Both the position numbers and the translations under genes were made by a program. From positions 1-20,592 of the forward strand of contig JBBDRW010000151.1 of assembly GCA_040905265.1 (NCBI GenBank): a stretch of 20,592 nt of DNA, read 5' to 3'. Origin of the DNA: JBBDRW01 sp040905265. Its GTDB lineage: Bacteria > Bacteroidota > Rhodothermia > Balneolales > Balneolaceae. The notes under the pieces are model-generated. The model saw only the letters and a list, made by a program, of their open reading frames with translations. It made no database searches and was not told where the DNA came from. The stretch's first letter is position 1; the number at the start of each line of letters is the position of its first letter. Below are positions 7,422 to 14,907 of this stretch, in pieces.

Positions 7422-7985
7422 ATGAATAGTGATTTATCAAAACTACATGCGACCACCGTTATCGGGATAATCCATAACGGGAAGGTGGCCATCGGCGGAG
7501 ACGGACAGGCAACACTCGACAAAACCGTCATGAAGGCAACAGTCCGCAAAGTGCGGAAGCTTCAGAATGGAAAAATTCTGGCTGGTTTTGCAGGATCGAC
7601 AGCCGATGCATTTACCCTTTTTGAAAAATTTGAAGAGAAACTGTCAGCTTATAACGGAAAACTGCAGCGTGCCGCCGTGGAGTTGGCGAAGGAGTGGAGA
7701 AAAGACAAATTTCTACAAAAACTTCAGGCGCTGCTCATCGTTATGGATCAGGATACAGCACTCGTTATCTCCGGCCAGGGAGACGTCATCGAACCTGATG
7801 ACCATATCCTTGCCATCGGAAGCGGCGGTTCATATGCACTGGCAGCGGCCAGAGCCCTGAAAGAGCATGCACCAAACCTTTCAGCCAGCGAAATTGTTGA
7901 ACAGTCCCTGCACATCGCTGCAGATATCGACATCTACACGAATCATAATCTAACAATTCTGAACATTGACGACAGCAGTACATAA
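7422..7985 (+). CDS. hslV: HslV peptidase subunit of the HslVU (ClpQY) protease
   Basis: Threonine peptidase that forms a double hexamer capped by HslU and degrades unfolded or tagged cytoplasmic proteins. Read from the ATG at 7422 it has 187 residues beginning MNSDLSKLHATTVIGI. The catalytic Thr would be Thr11, exposed after removal of a ten-residue propeptide. GDGQATL and the conserved basic stretch KATVRKVRKL follow, then AGFAGSTADAFTLFEKFEEKL and AIGSGGSYALAAARAL, all typical of HslV. An upstream in-frame GTG at 7398 would add eight residues (MRGKRTSD) with no family support. AGAGG and GAACGAG lie before the chosen ATG. The gene overlaps hslU by 20 bases. Confidence 0.96.
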   Translation: MNSDLSKLHATTVIGIIHNGKVAIGGDGQATLDKTVMKATVRKVRKLQNGKILAGFAGSTADAFTLFEKFEEKLSAYNGKLQRAAVELAKEWRKDKFLQKLQALLIVMDQDTALVISGQGDVIEPDDHILAIGSGGSYALAAARALKEHAPNLSASEIVEQSLHIAADIDIYTNHNLTILNIDDSST

Positions 7986-9390
7986 TACAATCGAAGAGAA
8001 AAACCTGACTCCCCGTCAGATCGTTGAGATACTGGACGCATACATTATCGGGCAGAAGGATGCAAAACGGTCCGTTGCCATCTCCCTTCGCAACCGGTGG
8101 AGAAGGCTGAACGCAGATATTGAGATCCGGGAAGAGATCATTCCCAACAATATCCTGATGATCGGGCCGACCGGCGTCGGTAAAACTGAAATCGCCAGAC
8201 GGCTTGCCAGGCTGGCTAAAGCCCCCTTTATCAAGGTAGAAGCAACCAAATTTACAGAAGTCGGATACGTCGGCCGGGATGTCGAGTCGATGATCCGGGA
8301 CCTTACAGATATTGCCTTGAACATGGTCCGAAAGGAGATGCAGGAGCGGGTACGATCCAAAGCAGAAGGAATCGTCGAAAACCGGATACTGGATATTCTG
8401 ATCCCTCCCGTCAGAAAAAAACCGGCTGCCTCCACAACAACCGCCTCCGGCAGCCAGGATTTCGATCCTGACAACGCCTCCGACCAGGAACTCAATGAAC
8501 GCACTCGTGAAAAGTTCCGTGAAAAACTCAAGCGTGGAGAGCTGGAAGACCGAAAAATAGAGATCGACGTCTCCCCTCAGAAGAAACCGACCATGCAGGT
8601 CTTCGGGCCACAGGGTATGGAAGAGATGGGCATCAATCTTCAGGATATGCTTGGCAACCTGACCCAGGGAAAACGCAAGGTGAAACGGACCCTGCCGATT
8701 CGGGAAGCGCGCGACATTCTGATTGAAGAGGAGTCCGAGAAACTGATCGATCACGAGGCGGCCGCCCAGGAAGCACTCGACCGGGTTCAGAGCCAGGGTA
8801 TAGTTTTTATCGACGAGATTGACAAGGTAACCGAGCAGAACAGCTCCGGCCAGGGAGGAGGCCCTGGTGTAAGCCGGCAGGGAGTTCAGCGCGACCTGCT
8901 TCCAATTGTTGAGGGGAGTACCGTCTCCACCCGTCACGGAATGGTCAAGACAGATCACATTCTCTTTATCGCTTCCGGCGCATTTCACGTATCCAAGCCT
9001 TCCGACCTGATTCCGGAGCTTCAGGGACGGTTCCCGATCCGTGTAGAACTTGACTCGCTGACAGAGAGTGACTTTGTCGACATTCTCAAAATTCCGAAAA
9101 ATGCCCTGACGAAACAGTATCAGGCAATGTTGAAAGCGGAAGGAGTGGAGATTACCTTCACAGACGGTGCTATTGATGAAATTGCGCGAATTGCCGCAAT
9201 GGTGAACGAACAGGTAGAAAACATTGGCGCAAGGCGCCTGCAGACCATTCTCTCCTCCCTGCTTGAGGAGCTGTTGTACGCAGTACCTGATGATATCGGA
9301 AGCGGTGAGGTTACAATTGACAAAGAGTATGTAACCCGACAGCTTGATTCACTGGTGAAGGACAAGGATCTGAGCCATTACATTCTTTAA
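7966..9390 (+). CDS. hslU: HslU ATPase subunit of the HslVU protease
   Basis: AAA+ unfoldase that feeds substrates to HslV. The 474-residue protein has Walker A GPTGVGKT (67-74), the pore loop GYVGRD (100-105), a long charged I-domain (about 110-265), Walker B FIDEID (281-286) followed by the Gly-rich SSGQGGGPG segment, sensor 1 near FIASGAFH (334-341), the arginine-finger region GRFPIR (354-359), and sensor 2 GARRL (421-425). The C-terminal DLSHYIL is the tail that docks into HslV pockets. The only reasonable start is TTG 7966, inside the end of hslV; it gives about ten more residues before LTPRQIV than the E. coli protein has, and no ATG occurs before the Walker A region. The overlap implies coupled translation, fitting the subunit pairing. 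Confidence 0.96.
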   Translation: MTTAVHNTIEEKNLTPRQIVEILDAYIIGQKDAKRSVAISLRNRWRRLNADIEIREEIIPNNILMIGPTGVGKTEIARRLARLAKAPFIKVEATKFTEVGYVGRDVESMIRDLTDIALNMVRKEMQERVRSKAEGIVENRILDILIPPVRKKPAASTTTASGSQDFDPDNASDQELNERTREKFREKLKRGELEDRKIEIDVSPQKKPTMQVFGPQGMEEMGINLQDMLGNLTQGKRKVKRTLPIREARDILIEEESEKLIDHEAAAQEALDRVQSQGIVFIDEIDKVTEQNSSGQGGGPGVSRQGVQRDLLPIVEGSTVSTRHGMVKTDHILFIASGAFHVSKPSDLIPELQGRFPIRVELDSLTESDFVDILKIPKNALTKQYQAMLKAEGVEITFTDGAIDEIARIAAMVNEQVENIGARRLQTILSSLLEELLYAVPDDIGSGEVTIDKEYVTRQLDSLVKDKDLSHYIL

Positions 9391-9445
9391 CAGGAAGCTG
9401 GCAGAACATTTAGTAAATCCCGGAACATGTAATGAATGCGTCTGT

Positions 9446-9480
9446 GAATCGGTTTTCCCGATTCCCTGTTATTCAGGGGA
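9446..9480 (+). terminator. two adjoining hairpins after hslU
   Basis: GAATCGG / CCGATTC (9446-9452 and 9458-9464) is a perfect 7-bp stem with a 5-base loop. It abuts CCCTG / CAGGG (9464-9468 and 9474-9478), which has a 5-base loop and can extend by a G-U and a U-A pair. They share base 9464. No T-run follows on the plus strand, so this is not a classical intrinsic terminator; it may protect the 3' end or stop transcription with help. It lies 56 bp after the hslU stop. Confidence 0.35.
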
Positions 9481-9536
9481 AAATTCGTCTTGTAAAGATG
9501 AAACGACACTAAAAATAGCTTTTATGATCCCGGTTC

Positions 9537-9571
9537 TTTATAATGAATGTTGATTAATCTCGTTACCTTTG
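9537..9571 (+). promoter_or_regulatory. putative promoter of the S41 protease gene
   Basis: TACCTTTG at 9564-9571 matches exactly the TAnnTTTG -7 box known for Bacteroidota housekeeping sigma factors. A TTTA at 9537-9540, 23 bases upstream, is a weak candidate for the -33 TTTG box. Transcription would start near 9577, giving a leader of about 95 bases before the ATG at 9673. Confidence 0.45.
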
Positions 9572-9575
9572 TGAC

Positions 9576-9635
9576 CCTGGCTGGTATAGCCGAATCTGTT
9601 TCGTCCTGTCGCAACAGTCTTCCGGCACCACCAGG
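9576..9635 (+). promoter_or_regulatory. foldable 5' leader of the S41 protease gene
   Basis: Three nested helices are possible: CCTGG(c)TGG at 9576-9584 with CCACCAGG at 9628-9635 (eight pairs, one bulged C), GCCG 9589-9592 with CGGC 9623-9626, and CTGT 9596-9599 with ACAG 9614-9617. The base of the structure coincides with the transcript start predicted from the upstream promoter. Pairings are seen in the sequence; a regulatory or stabilising role is inference. Confidence 0.35.
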
Positions 9636-9672
9636 TTCTTGAGTTCGAAAGCAATATATAATCTGATATGCG

Positions 9673-11535
9673 ATGAGTCTACGTAAATTTCTGGTACCAC
9701 ATCTGATCGTCCTCTTTTTACTCTCCTCCGTCTGGCTGGCCGGAATCGATTACGTCTATGTTCAAAATGACCACCAGACCAATCTGACAAAATTTATGCA
9801 GGCTCAGCGCCGGATTGTCGACAATTATGTCGGGCAAACCGATATTACAGAGCTCTACAAAAACAGTATTCAAGGGCTGGTCCGCGGGCTGGATGAGCCC
9901 GAGCTGGACCTGCACGAAACACCCCTCGACACAACGTTTCAGGATCTTGAAGTATCCGGCTGGAGAGATGCTTTTACCCGCTTTGAAGAGGCGTATCTCT
10001 TTATTGCAAACAACTATCCCGATAAAGATATGACCTCTCTGACCGAGAGCGCTATAAGGAATATGTTCACCACTCTGGATCCCCATTCCGTTTATATCGA
10101 ACCGGAAGACAGCGAGCGTATTCAGGAAGATTTTGAAGGACGATTTCAGGGAATTGGAATCCAGTTTAATATTATCCAGGACACCATTACCGTCATCACT
10201 CCGATCTCTGGCGGGCCGAGCGATCAGCTGGGCATCATGTCCGGAGACAGGATTATCAAGATAAATGACAGCACCGCGGTCGGTTTCTCTACAGATGACG
10301 TCGTCAATACCCTCAGGGGTGAAAAAGGAACAGAAGTAAAAGTCACAATTGCACGACCTCGCACTTCCAACCCGTTGAACTTCACGATCGTCCGGGATGA
10401 CATTCCGATCACAACTCTCGACTCACACTATATGCTTGATGACCGGACCGGCTACCTGAAAATCAACCGGTTTGCAGCAACGACCCACAGTGAATTTATG
10501 TCTGCAGCCAATAGCCTGAATGAGGAAGGAATGGAGAGAATGGTTCTCGATTTACGGAATAATCCGGGCGGTTATCTCAGCCAGGCGATCGCCATAGCGG
10601 AAGAGTTTTTCCCAAGAGGCACGAAACTTGTCTCGACCGAGAGCCGGCACGCTCGGTTTGAGCAGGAGGTTTACTCCAGCAGCCACGGCACGTTCCGGGA
10701 CATGCCGGTAATCGTACTGGTCAATGAGGGCTCTGCATCCGCAAGTGAAATTGTGAGCGGTGCAATCCAGGATCATGACCGTGGGCTGATTGTCGGACGC
10801 AGAACCTTCGGAAAGGGCCTTGTACAACAACAGTATGAACTGATTGACAATAGCAACATCCGGGTCACCATTTCCCGGTACCTGACCCCATCCGGACGGC
10901 TGATTCAAAAGCCATACGAGAGCAGTGGACGTGAATCGTATGCTTATGAGATTTACGAGAGGGAAGATGCCGTCAATGATGCACAACATTTCATTGGGGA
11001 AGTCCCTGACTCTCTGAAATTTTTCACCAGTGCCGGACGCCAGGTCTATGGCGGCGGCGGGATCGTCCCGGACTACCTGGTCCAGCAGGATACCACGCTT
11101 TCCGGCCATGTCTTCAACTTTATGCTGGCAAACCGGGCAGACTTTGATTTCGTCCGGGAGTATCTCGACCGGCGCGGAGATCAATTCCGGTCGGAGTGGG
11201 AGTCCCAATACCCGGCATACAGAACTGATTTTCACTGGTCGGACAGCGACCGTCAGCGAATCATTGAGATCATGACAGAACGAGGCATGGAGATCTCCAG
11301 CGAATACGATGAACCGGAGTTTGAGAATGACACTCTGAAAGTATCACAGTCACATCTCGACGAAGTGTTCTGGATGGTTGAGGGGAGAGTCAAAGCGGAA
11401 GTCGCCCGGCAGGTCTGGGGGGAACATTACTTCTACCCGATCATAAACGACACTTTCAACGATATCCTGACCGAGGCGATGGAGCTGTGGGATGAAGTCG
11501 CTCAGCTGGAAGCACTCGCTGCCGGAGACCCTTGA
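9673..11535 (+). CDS. S41 family C-terminal processing peptidase (CtpA/Prc-like)
   Basis: A 620-residue serine protease acting outside the cytoplasm. Residues 8-24 form a single membrane anchor or uncleaved signal. A helical segment with LDPHSVYIEPED follows, then a PDZ domain (about 150-235, from GRFQGIGIQFNI to TIARP). The S41 core has the catalytic dyad Ser356 (NEGSASASE) and Lys381 (RRTFGKGLVQ), spaced by 25 residues as in CtpA and Prc, with Gln385 as the third conserved residue. After the core comes a C-terminal extension of about 150 residues, rich in acidic and aromatic residues, similar to longer tail-specific proteases. Likely roles are trimming of envelope proteins or control of cell-wall hydrolases. 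It has its own predicted promoter and leader, and it converges on the EVE gene 32 bp away. Confidence 0.93.
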   Translation: MSLRKFLVPHLIVLFLLSSVWLAGIDYVYVQNDHQTNLTKFMQAQRRIVDNYVGQTDITELYKNSIQGLVRGLDEPELDLHETPLDTTFQDLEVSGWRDAFTRFEEAYLFIANNYPDKDMTSLTESAIRNMFTTLDPHSVYIEPEDSERIQEDFEGRFQGIGIQFNIIQDTITVITPISGGPSDQLGIMSGDRIIKINDSTAVGFSTDDVVNTLRGEKGTEVKVTIARPRTSNPLNFTIVRDDIPITTLDSHYMLDDRTGYLKINRFAATTHSEFMSAANSLNEEGMERMVLDLRNNPGGYLSQAIAIAEEFFPRGTKLVSTESRHARFEQEVYSSSHGTFRDMPVIVLVNEGSASASEIVSGAIQDHDRGLIVGRRTFGKGLVQQQYELIDNSNIRVTISRYLTPSGRLIQKPYESSGRESYAYEIYEREDAVNDAQHFIGEVPDSLKFFTSAGRQVYGGGGIVPDYLVQQDTTLSGHVFNFMLANRADFDFVREYLDRRGDQFRSEWESQYPAYRTDFHWSDSDRQRIIEIMTERGMEISSEYDEPEFENDTLKVSQSHLDEVFWMVEGRVKAEVARQVWGEHYFYPIINDTFNDILTEAMELWDEVAQLEALAAGDP

Positions 11536-11567
11536 TCAAAGCAGCGGTAAAAGAGACCGGAAGAAGT

Positions 11568-12035
11568 CTACCCGACTTTCGCTTTTGCTAACTCAATGAT
11601 CCGCCGGTACTCTTCTTCTCTTACCCTGGAGATGGACAACCGGTTTCTTTTGAAGAGCATCATCTCTTTCAGACGGGGCTCCTCTTTGAGCTCATTCCGG
11701 GTGACCGGGACCAGGAATTTTTCGACAAATTTCACATCTACCAGCATCCATGTGGGATCGCTTTCCGAGCTTTTTTCATCAAAATAGTTGCTGTCAGGAT
11801 CAAACTGGGTAGGGTCCGGATAAGGTTCACTGCAGATCTCCATCACCCCTGCGATAACCGGCGGTTTTACATTGGAGTGGTAGAAGAGCGCCCTGTCTCC
11901 GATCTTCATTTCATCCCGCATAAAATTCCGGGCTTCATAGTTTCGGATCCCGTCCCAGGGTTCCCGTTCATCCCGTTGCAAATCATCAATGCTGTAGGCG
12001 TCCGGTTCCGATTTCATTAGCCAAAATTGTGACAT
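11568..12035 (-). CDS. EVE domain-containing protein
   Basis: A 155-residue single-domain protein of the EVE (PUA-like) superfamily. It opens with FWLMKSEPDAYSIDDL (4-19) and continues with WDGIRNYEARNFMRDEMKIGDRALFYHSN (27-55), the conserved core that forms the ligand pocket. WMLVDVKFV (96-104) and LSISRVREEEYRRI (132-145) complete the fold, which resembles human THYN1. EVE domains bind modified bases such as methylated or hydroxymethylated cytosine in DNA, or modified RNA; stand-alone bacterial members have no settled role. It lies 82 bp downstream of rfbB and could be read from the same transcript, but has no functional link to sugar synthesis that I can see. No restriction or modification gene is nearby. 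Confidence 0.92.
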   Translation of the reverse strand: MSQFWLMKSEPDAYSIDDLQRDEREPWDGIRNYEARNFMRDEMKIGDRALFYHSNVKPPVIAGVMEICSEPYPDPTQFDPDSNYFDEKSSESDPTWMLVDVKFVEKFLVPVTRNELKEEPRLKEMMLFKRNRLSISRVREEEYRRIIELAKAKVG

Positions 12036-12093
12036 AACAGACGATCTCGGTTTGATTCAATAGTTACAGAAGGATTCACAAATCCGTCTTACA

Positions 12094-12109
12094 GGGACTG
12101 TACCGTCCC
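12094..12109. terminator. small hairpin between rfbB and the EVE gene
   Basis: GGGAC TGTACC GTCCC is a perfect 5-bp stem with a 6-base loop. On the plus strand ATTTT follows; on the minus strand, the direction of the flanking genes, no T-run follows. It may slow or process the rfbB to EVE transcript rather than end it. Confidence 0.25.
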
Positions 12110-12117
12110 ATTTTCAC

Positions 12118-13125
12118 TCAGGATTCCTCGTTGTACTTGCGGATGTACCACCTGACAGTCTCCAGCAGATTCTGCCGGAATTCGCCGGAAGGTTCCCAAC
12201 CCAATGAGGTTTTGATTTTTGAAGCATCTATGGCGTAACGCAAGTCATGTCCCGGCCGATCCTCGACAAATGAGATCAGGGTTGCATAATCCCCGTCCGG
12301 CCCCTCCCCGACCTCTTCATTCAGCAGTTCACAGATCATGCGTACCAGTTCAATATTGGACCACTCATTATCTCCTCCAATGTTGTACTGCTCTCCCGGT
12401 TCGCCCTGCATGAAAACTTCGGCAAGGGCACGGCAATGGTCTTTCACAAAGAGCCAGTCTCTCACATTCTCCCCTTTTCCATAGATCGGGATTGGCTGAT
12501 GGTTCAACGCATGCCGGATGACCGTAGGGATCAGTTTTTCATCATGCTGAAACGGCCCGAAATTATTGGAACAGTTGGTAATTACCACATTCATCTCATA
12601 GGTATGGCGATACGAGCGTACCAGCAGGTCGCTCCCCGCTTTGGATGCAGAGTACGGCGAATTGGGGGCGTAGGGGGTCTTCTCTGTAAACAACCCCTCC
12701 TTCCCCAGTGTACCATATACCTCATCTGTTGAGACATGGAGAAACCGACATTTTTGCCATTTTTCACGGTCAGACGCCCAGAGCTGGCGGCACTCTTCGA
12801 GAATATTGAACGTTCCCACGATATTCGAAAGGACAAACGGCTCCGGCCCTTTGATGGAATTATCTACATGTGACTCTGCCGCAAGATGAATCACCCCTTC
12901 CGGCTGCCACCGGTTTAAGATGTCGCGTACAGCATCCCTGTCGACCAGATCACTTTTCGAAAAATGATACCGCCTGGAGTTCTTCAGAGCTTTCAGTGAA
13001 CTGACGTCCGATGCATAGGTCAGTTTATCCACATTAAAGATCTCAAGATCCGGATATGTATCATATAGATAATGGATCAGATTGGATCCGATAAAACCGG
13101 CGCCACCTGTAACGATGATTCTCAT
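12118..13125 (-). CDS. rfbB: dTDP-glucose 4,6-dehydratase
   Basis: Converts dTDP-D-glucose to dTDP-4-keto-6-deoxy-D-glucose using bound NAD, the second step to dTDP-L-rhamnose; cytoplasmic dimer. The extended SDR signature is complete: GGAGFIGS (7-14), the family LAAESHVDNSI (81-91), the catalytic STDEVYG (132-138, Thr133-Asp134-Glu135), and YSASK with Tyr158 and Lys162. The 335-residue length is normal. I take ATG 13125 (MRIIVTGGAG) as the start, as in all family members. An in-frame ATG at 13179 would add 18 atypical residues, although it lies only six bases after the rfbC stop. The gene follows rfbC in the rfbD-rfbC-rfbB order; rfbA, needed for the first step, is not in the window. Confidence 0.96.
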   Translation of the reverse strand: MRIIVTGGAGFIGSNLIHYLYDTYPDLEIFNVDKLTYASDVSSLKALKNSRRYHFSKSDLVDRDAVRDILNRWQPEGVIHLAAESHVDNSIKGPEPFVLSNIVGTFNILEECRQLWASDREKWQKCRFLHVSTDEVYGTLGKEGLFTEKTPYAPNSPYSASKAGSDLLVRSYRHTYEMNVVITNCSNNFGPFQHDEKLIPTVIRHALNHQPIPIYGKGENVRDWLFVKDHCRALAEVFMQGEPGEQYNIGGDNEWSNIELVRMICELLNEEVGEGPDGDYATLISFVEDRPGHDLRYAIDASKIKTSLGWEPSGEFRQNLLETVRWYIRKYNEES

Positions 13126-13152
13126 TCTCTGGGAATTTAGATTCAAATTAAT

Positions 13153-13170
13153 GGAAGGCTTTGTAAAACC
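13153..13170 (-). repeat. copy 3 of the GGAGGCTTTGCAAACC motif, before rfbB
   Basis: The plus strand reads GGAAGGCTTTGTAAAACC, a diverged copy of the motif at dut and rfbD. It ends 27 bases before the rfbB start in the same orientation as the other two leader copies. The hairpin arms are weaker here, and the ribosome binding region is only CAGAGA. Confidence 0.35.
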
Positions 13171-13185
13171 ATAAGACATTCCGGG

Positions 13186-13734
13186 TCAAAAAAGATCACC
13201 CGGACGAAGTTCATTAAAAAGAGGCTGAATACGATCTTTTTCTGACAGAACCGGATCGGTAACCATCCAGTCAATCCCCAAATAGGGATCATTCCAGCGC
13301 AAACCCCGTTCACGTTCCGGATCATAATACCTGCTGCATTTATAGTGAATAACAGCTTCATGTGAGAGGACGGCGAATCCGTGCGCAAACCCTTCCGGGA
13401 TATAGAGCTGCCGGTGGTTATCCTCACTAAGAAGAACCGAAACATGCTTTCCATAGGTATTTGACCGCTGACGAAGGTCCACCGCTACATCCAGTATGAC
13501 ACCACGGCTGACCATCATCAATTTCGCCTGTACCGCATCTCCTGCCTGGTAATGAAGCCCCCGGATCGTCCCCTTCCCGGACAGCGAAGAGTTATCCTGA
13601 ACAAAGCGGACGTCAATCCCTTCCCTTCTGAAATACACCTCCCGGAATGTCTCCATAAAATACCCCCGGTTGTCGCCATAGACTTCCGGTTCAAGAATGT
13701 AGACGTCCGCTATATTGGTCGGTAAAAATTTCAT
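13186..13734 (-). CDS. rfbC: dTDP-4-dehydrorhamnose 3,5-epimerase
   Basis: Epimerises C3 and C5 of dTDP-4-keto-6-deoxyglucose, the third step to dTDP-L-rhamnose. From ATG 13734 it has 182-183 residues, the normal RmlC length, and a cupin fold. Visible family features are GYFMETFRE (24-32), FVQDNSS (44-50), TIRGLHYQ with the catalytic His61, IPEGFAHGFAVLS (112-124), and KCSRYYDPERE (132-142), which carries the conserved tyrosine region, then GLRWNDP. The open frame extends upstream to a TTG at 13785 (17 more residues, MKIHSGTSRIDG...), but family starts match MKFLPT at 13734. A stable intercistronic hairpin separates it from rfbD, and 60 bases separate it from rfbB. Confidence 0.95.
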   Translation of the reverse strand: MKFLPTNIADVYILEPEVYGDNRGYFMETFREVYFRREGIDVRFVQDNSSLSGKGTIRGLHYQAGDAVQAKLMMVSRGVILDVAVDLRQRSNTYGKHVSVLLSEDNHRQLYIPEGFAHGFAVLSHEAVIHYKCSRYYDPERERGLRWNDPYLGIDWMVTDPVLSEKDRIQPLFNELRPGDLF

Positions 13735-13830
13735 GGGTCCGGTGCATGATCCATCGATCCGGGAGGTACCGGAATGAATTTTCAAAGACTGGAAATATAA
13801 GACATTTCACTGATTCTTAAACCTCTTAAT

Positions 13831-13876
13831 CCTCTGGCTGCCGGTTTGTTCCGATACGGCAGCCGGCGGCCAGAGG
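13831..13876 (-). terminator. nested inverted repeat between rfbD and rfbC
   Basis: Outer arms CCTCTGG (13831-13837) and CCAGAGG (13870-13876) are perfect complements. Directly inside, CTGCCG (13838-13843) pairs with CGGCAG (13857-13862), leaving a bulge on one side. In the transcribed direction it starts one base after the rfbD stop codon. No T-run follows, so it is more likely an mRNA-stabilising or attenuating hairpin inside the operon than a full terminator. Confidence 0.45.
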
Positions 13877-13877
13877 A

Positions 13878-14744
13878 TCAGATCTGTTTCAAAAGGCGCC
13901 CCAAACCAACTCTCCAATCCTCCAGCCGGCACCCGGGAATCGCTGCAAGTTTATTCGTCGAAAGTTTGGAGAAAGCAGGCCGGGCGGCCTTCTGAGGAAA
14001 CTGATCGGACGGGATCGACTGAAGCCTTACACTACTCCCCGTTTGGGCAAAGAGCTCTGAAGCAAAACCATACCAGGTAGTCAGGCCGCTGCCGGTGATA
14101 TGAAATACCCCCTCTTCCTCCTGCTCCATCAGGTTCCAGCTATTGTAAACAACATTCTCCGCAAAGGATGGAGAGCCGAACTGATCGTTGACAATTCTCA
14201 GTTCTTCCCTCTCCTGAGACAGTTTTAGCATTGTCCGGATAAAGTTATTTCCGTAGACGCCACACAACCAGGAAGTCCGAAGAATCAAAAAAGGAGCCCC
14301 GGACTCTTTCAATGCCGATTCACCCGCCAGCTTGCTTGCACCATACCTGTTCACCGGGCCCGTCCGGGCATCTTCCGGATAACCGTCCGGGTAGAGGCTC
14401 CTTGCCTCAGGCACTCCTGGGAAAATATAGTCGGTTGAATAGTGAACAAGCAGTCGCTTGTGGCTGGCACACCATTCGGCAAGATTCCGGACCCCCTCTT
14501 CATTAACAGCATATGCACTCCCTGGATCATCCTCCGCTCCGTCCACATCGGTATAAGCGGCACAGTTGATCACAATATCCGGATTGCAGCTATCCATTGT
14601 CCGGCCCACACTCTCTGAATCGGTAATATCGAGCTCTCTGCGGGTGAGTGGCAGCAACAGAGCCTCGTTTTGGTTCTTCTCCAGGAACCTGCACCACTCC
14701 CGGCCAAGCTGGCCGGTTGAACCGGTAATTGCAATTTTTAGCAT
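13878..14744 (-). CDS. rfbD: dTDP-4-dehydrorhamnose reductase
   Basis: Reduces dTDP-4-keto-L-rhamnose to dTDP-L-rhamnose with NAD(P)H, the last step of the pathway. The 288-residue extended SDR has GSTGQLG (8-14), LTRRELDITD (33-42), NCAAYTDVDGAE (60-71), STDYIFPG (103-110) with Thr104, and the catalytic pair Tyr134 and Lys138 in RYGASKLAGE. The start is ATG 14744 (MLKIAITGS), with AGAGGA seven bases upstream (minus strand of 14752-14757). The frame stays open for 47 further codons upstream, but these show no similarity to the family and would swallow the leader motif. It is the first gene of the leftward rhamnose run and is divergent from pgsA. Confidence 0.95.
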   Translation of the reverse strand: MLKIAITGSTGQLGREWCRFLEKNQNEALLLPLTRRELDITDSESVGRTMDSCNPDIVINCAAYTDVDGAEDDPGSAYAVNEEGVRNLAEWCASHKRLLVHYSTDYIFPGVPEARSLYPDGYPEDARTGPVNRYGASKLAGESALKESGAPFLILRTSWLCGVYGNNFIRTMLKLSQEREELRIVNDQFGSPSFAENVVYNSWNLMEQEEEGVFHITGSGLTTWYGFASELFAQTGSSVRLQSIPSDQFPQKAARPAFSKLSTNKLAAIPGCRLEDWRVGLGRLLKQI

Positions 14745-14751
14745 AAACCTG

Positions 14752-14785
14752 TCCTCTGTCTCTATTGGGAGGCTTTGCAACCGCC
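14752..14785 (-). promoter_or_regulatory. rfbD leader with copy 2 of the GGAGGCTTTGCAAACC motif and ribosome binding site
   Basis: In the mRNA sense: GGCGG, TTGCAAAG, CCTCC, ten bases, AGAGGA, seven bases, ATG. The arms GGCGG/CCTCC pair with one central mismatch. CCTC can alternatively pair with GAGG of the ribosome binding site. The layout copies that before dut, including the ACAGAGGA string. Function is inferred. Confidence 0.45.
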
Positions 14786-14858
14786 AGCCGCCGGAATCAA
14801 TGCGTATGTCCGCCGGACAGGAAGCGTGACAGCAGCCCAAAATAAGTACTGCCGGGGT

Positions 14859-14878
14859 CCTCTGCAGATTTACAGAGG
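14859..14878. other. inverted repeat in the rfbD-pgsA divergent region
   Basis: CCTCTG (14859-14864) and CAGAGG (14873-14878) are exact complements around an 8-base spacer. It sits between the two divergent start codons and could be an operator or a hairpin. An 11-bp palindrome GTCCGCCGGAC lies nearby at about 14809-14819. No regulator can be assigned. Confidence 0.3.
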
Positions 14879-14907
14879 GTATCACTGATTGGAAGATAAC
14901 AGATCCA

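Noticed and set aside
7786..8988. 400-codon open frame antisense to hslV and hslU
   Set aside because: It is the complement of two unmistakable genes with catalytic motifs; its translation shows no family features.
9576..9660. tRNA-like string ending GAGTTCGAAAGC with nested helices
   Set aside because: The TTCGA string resembles a T-loop, but there is no 7-bp acceptor stem, anticodon arm or proper spacing. It is better explained as a folded mRNA leader.
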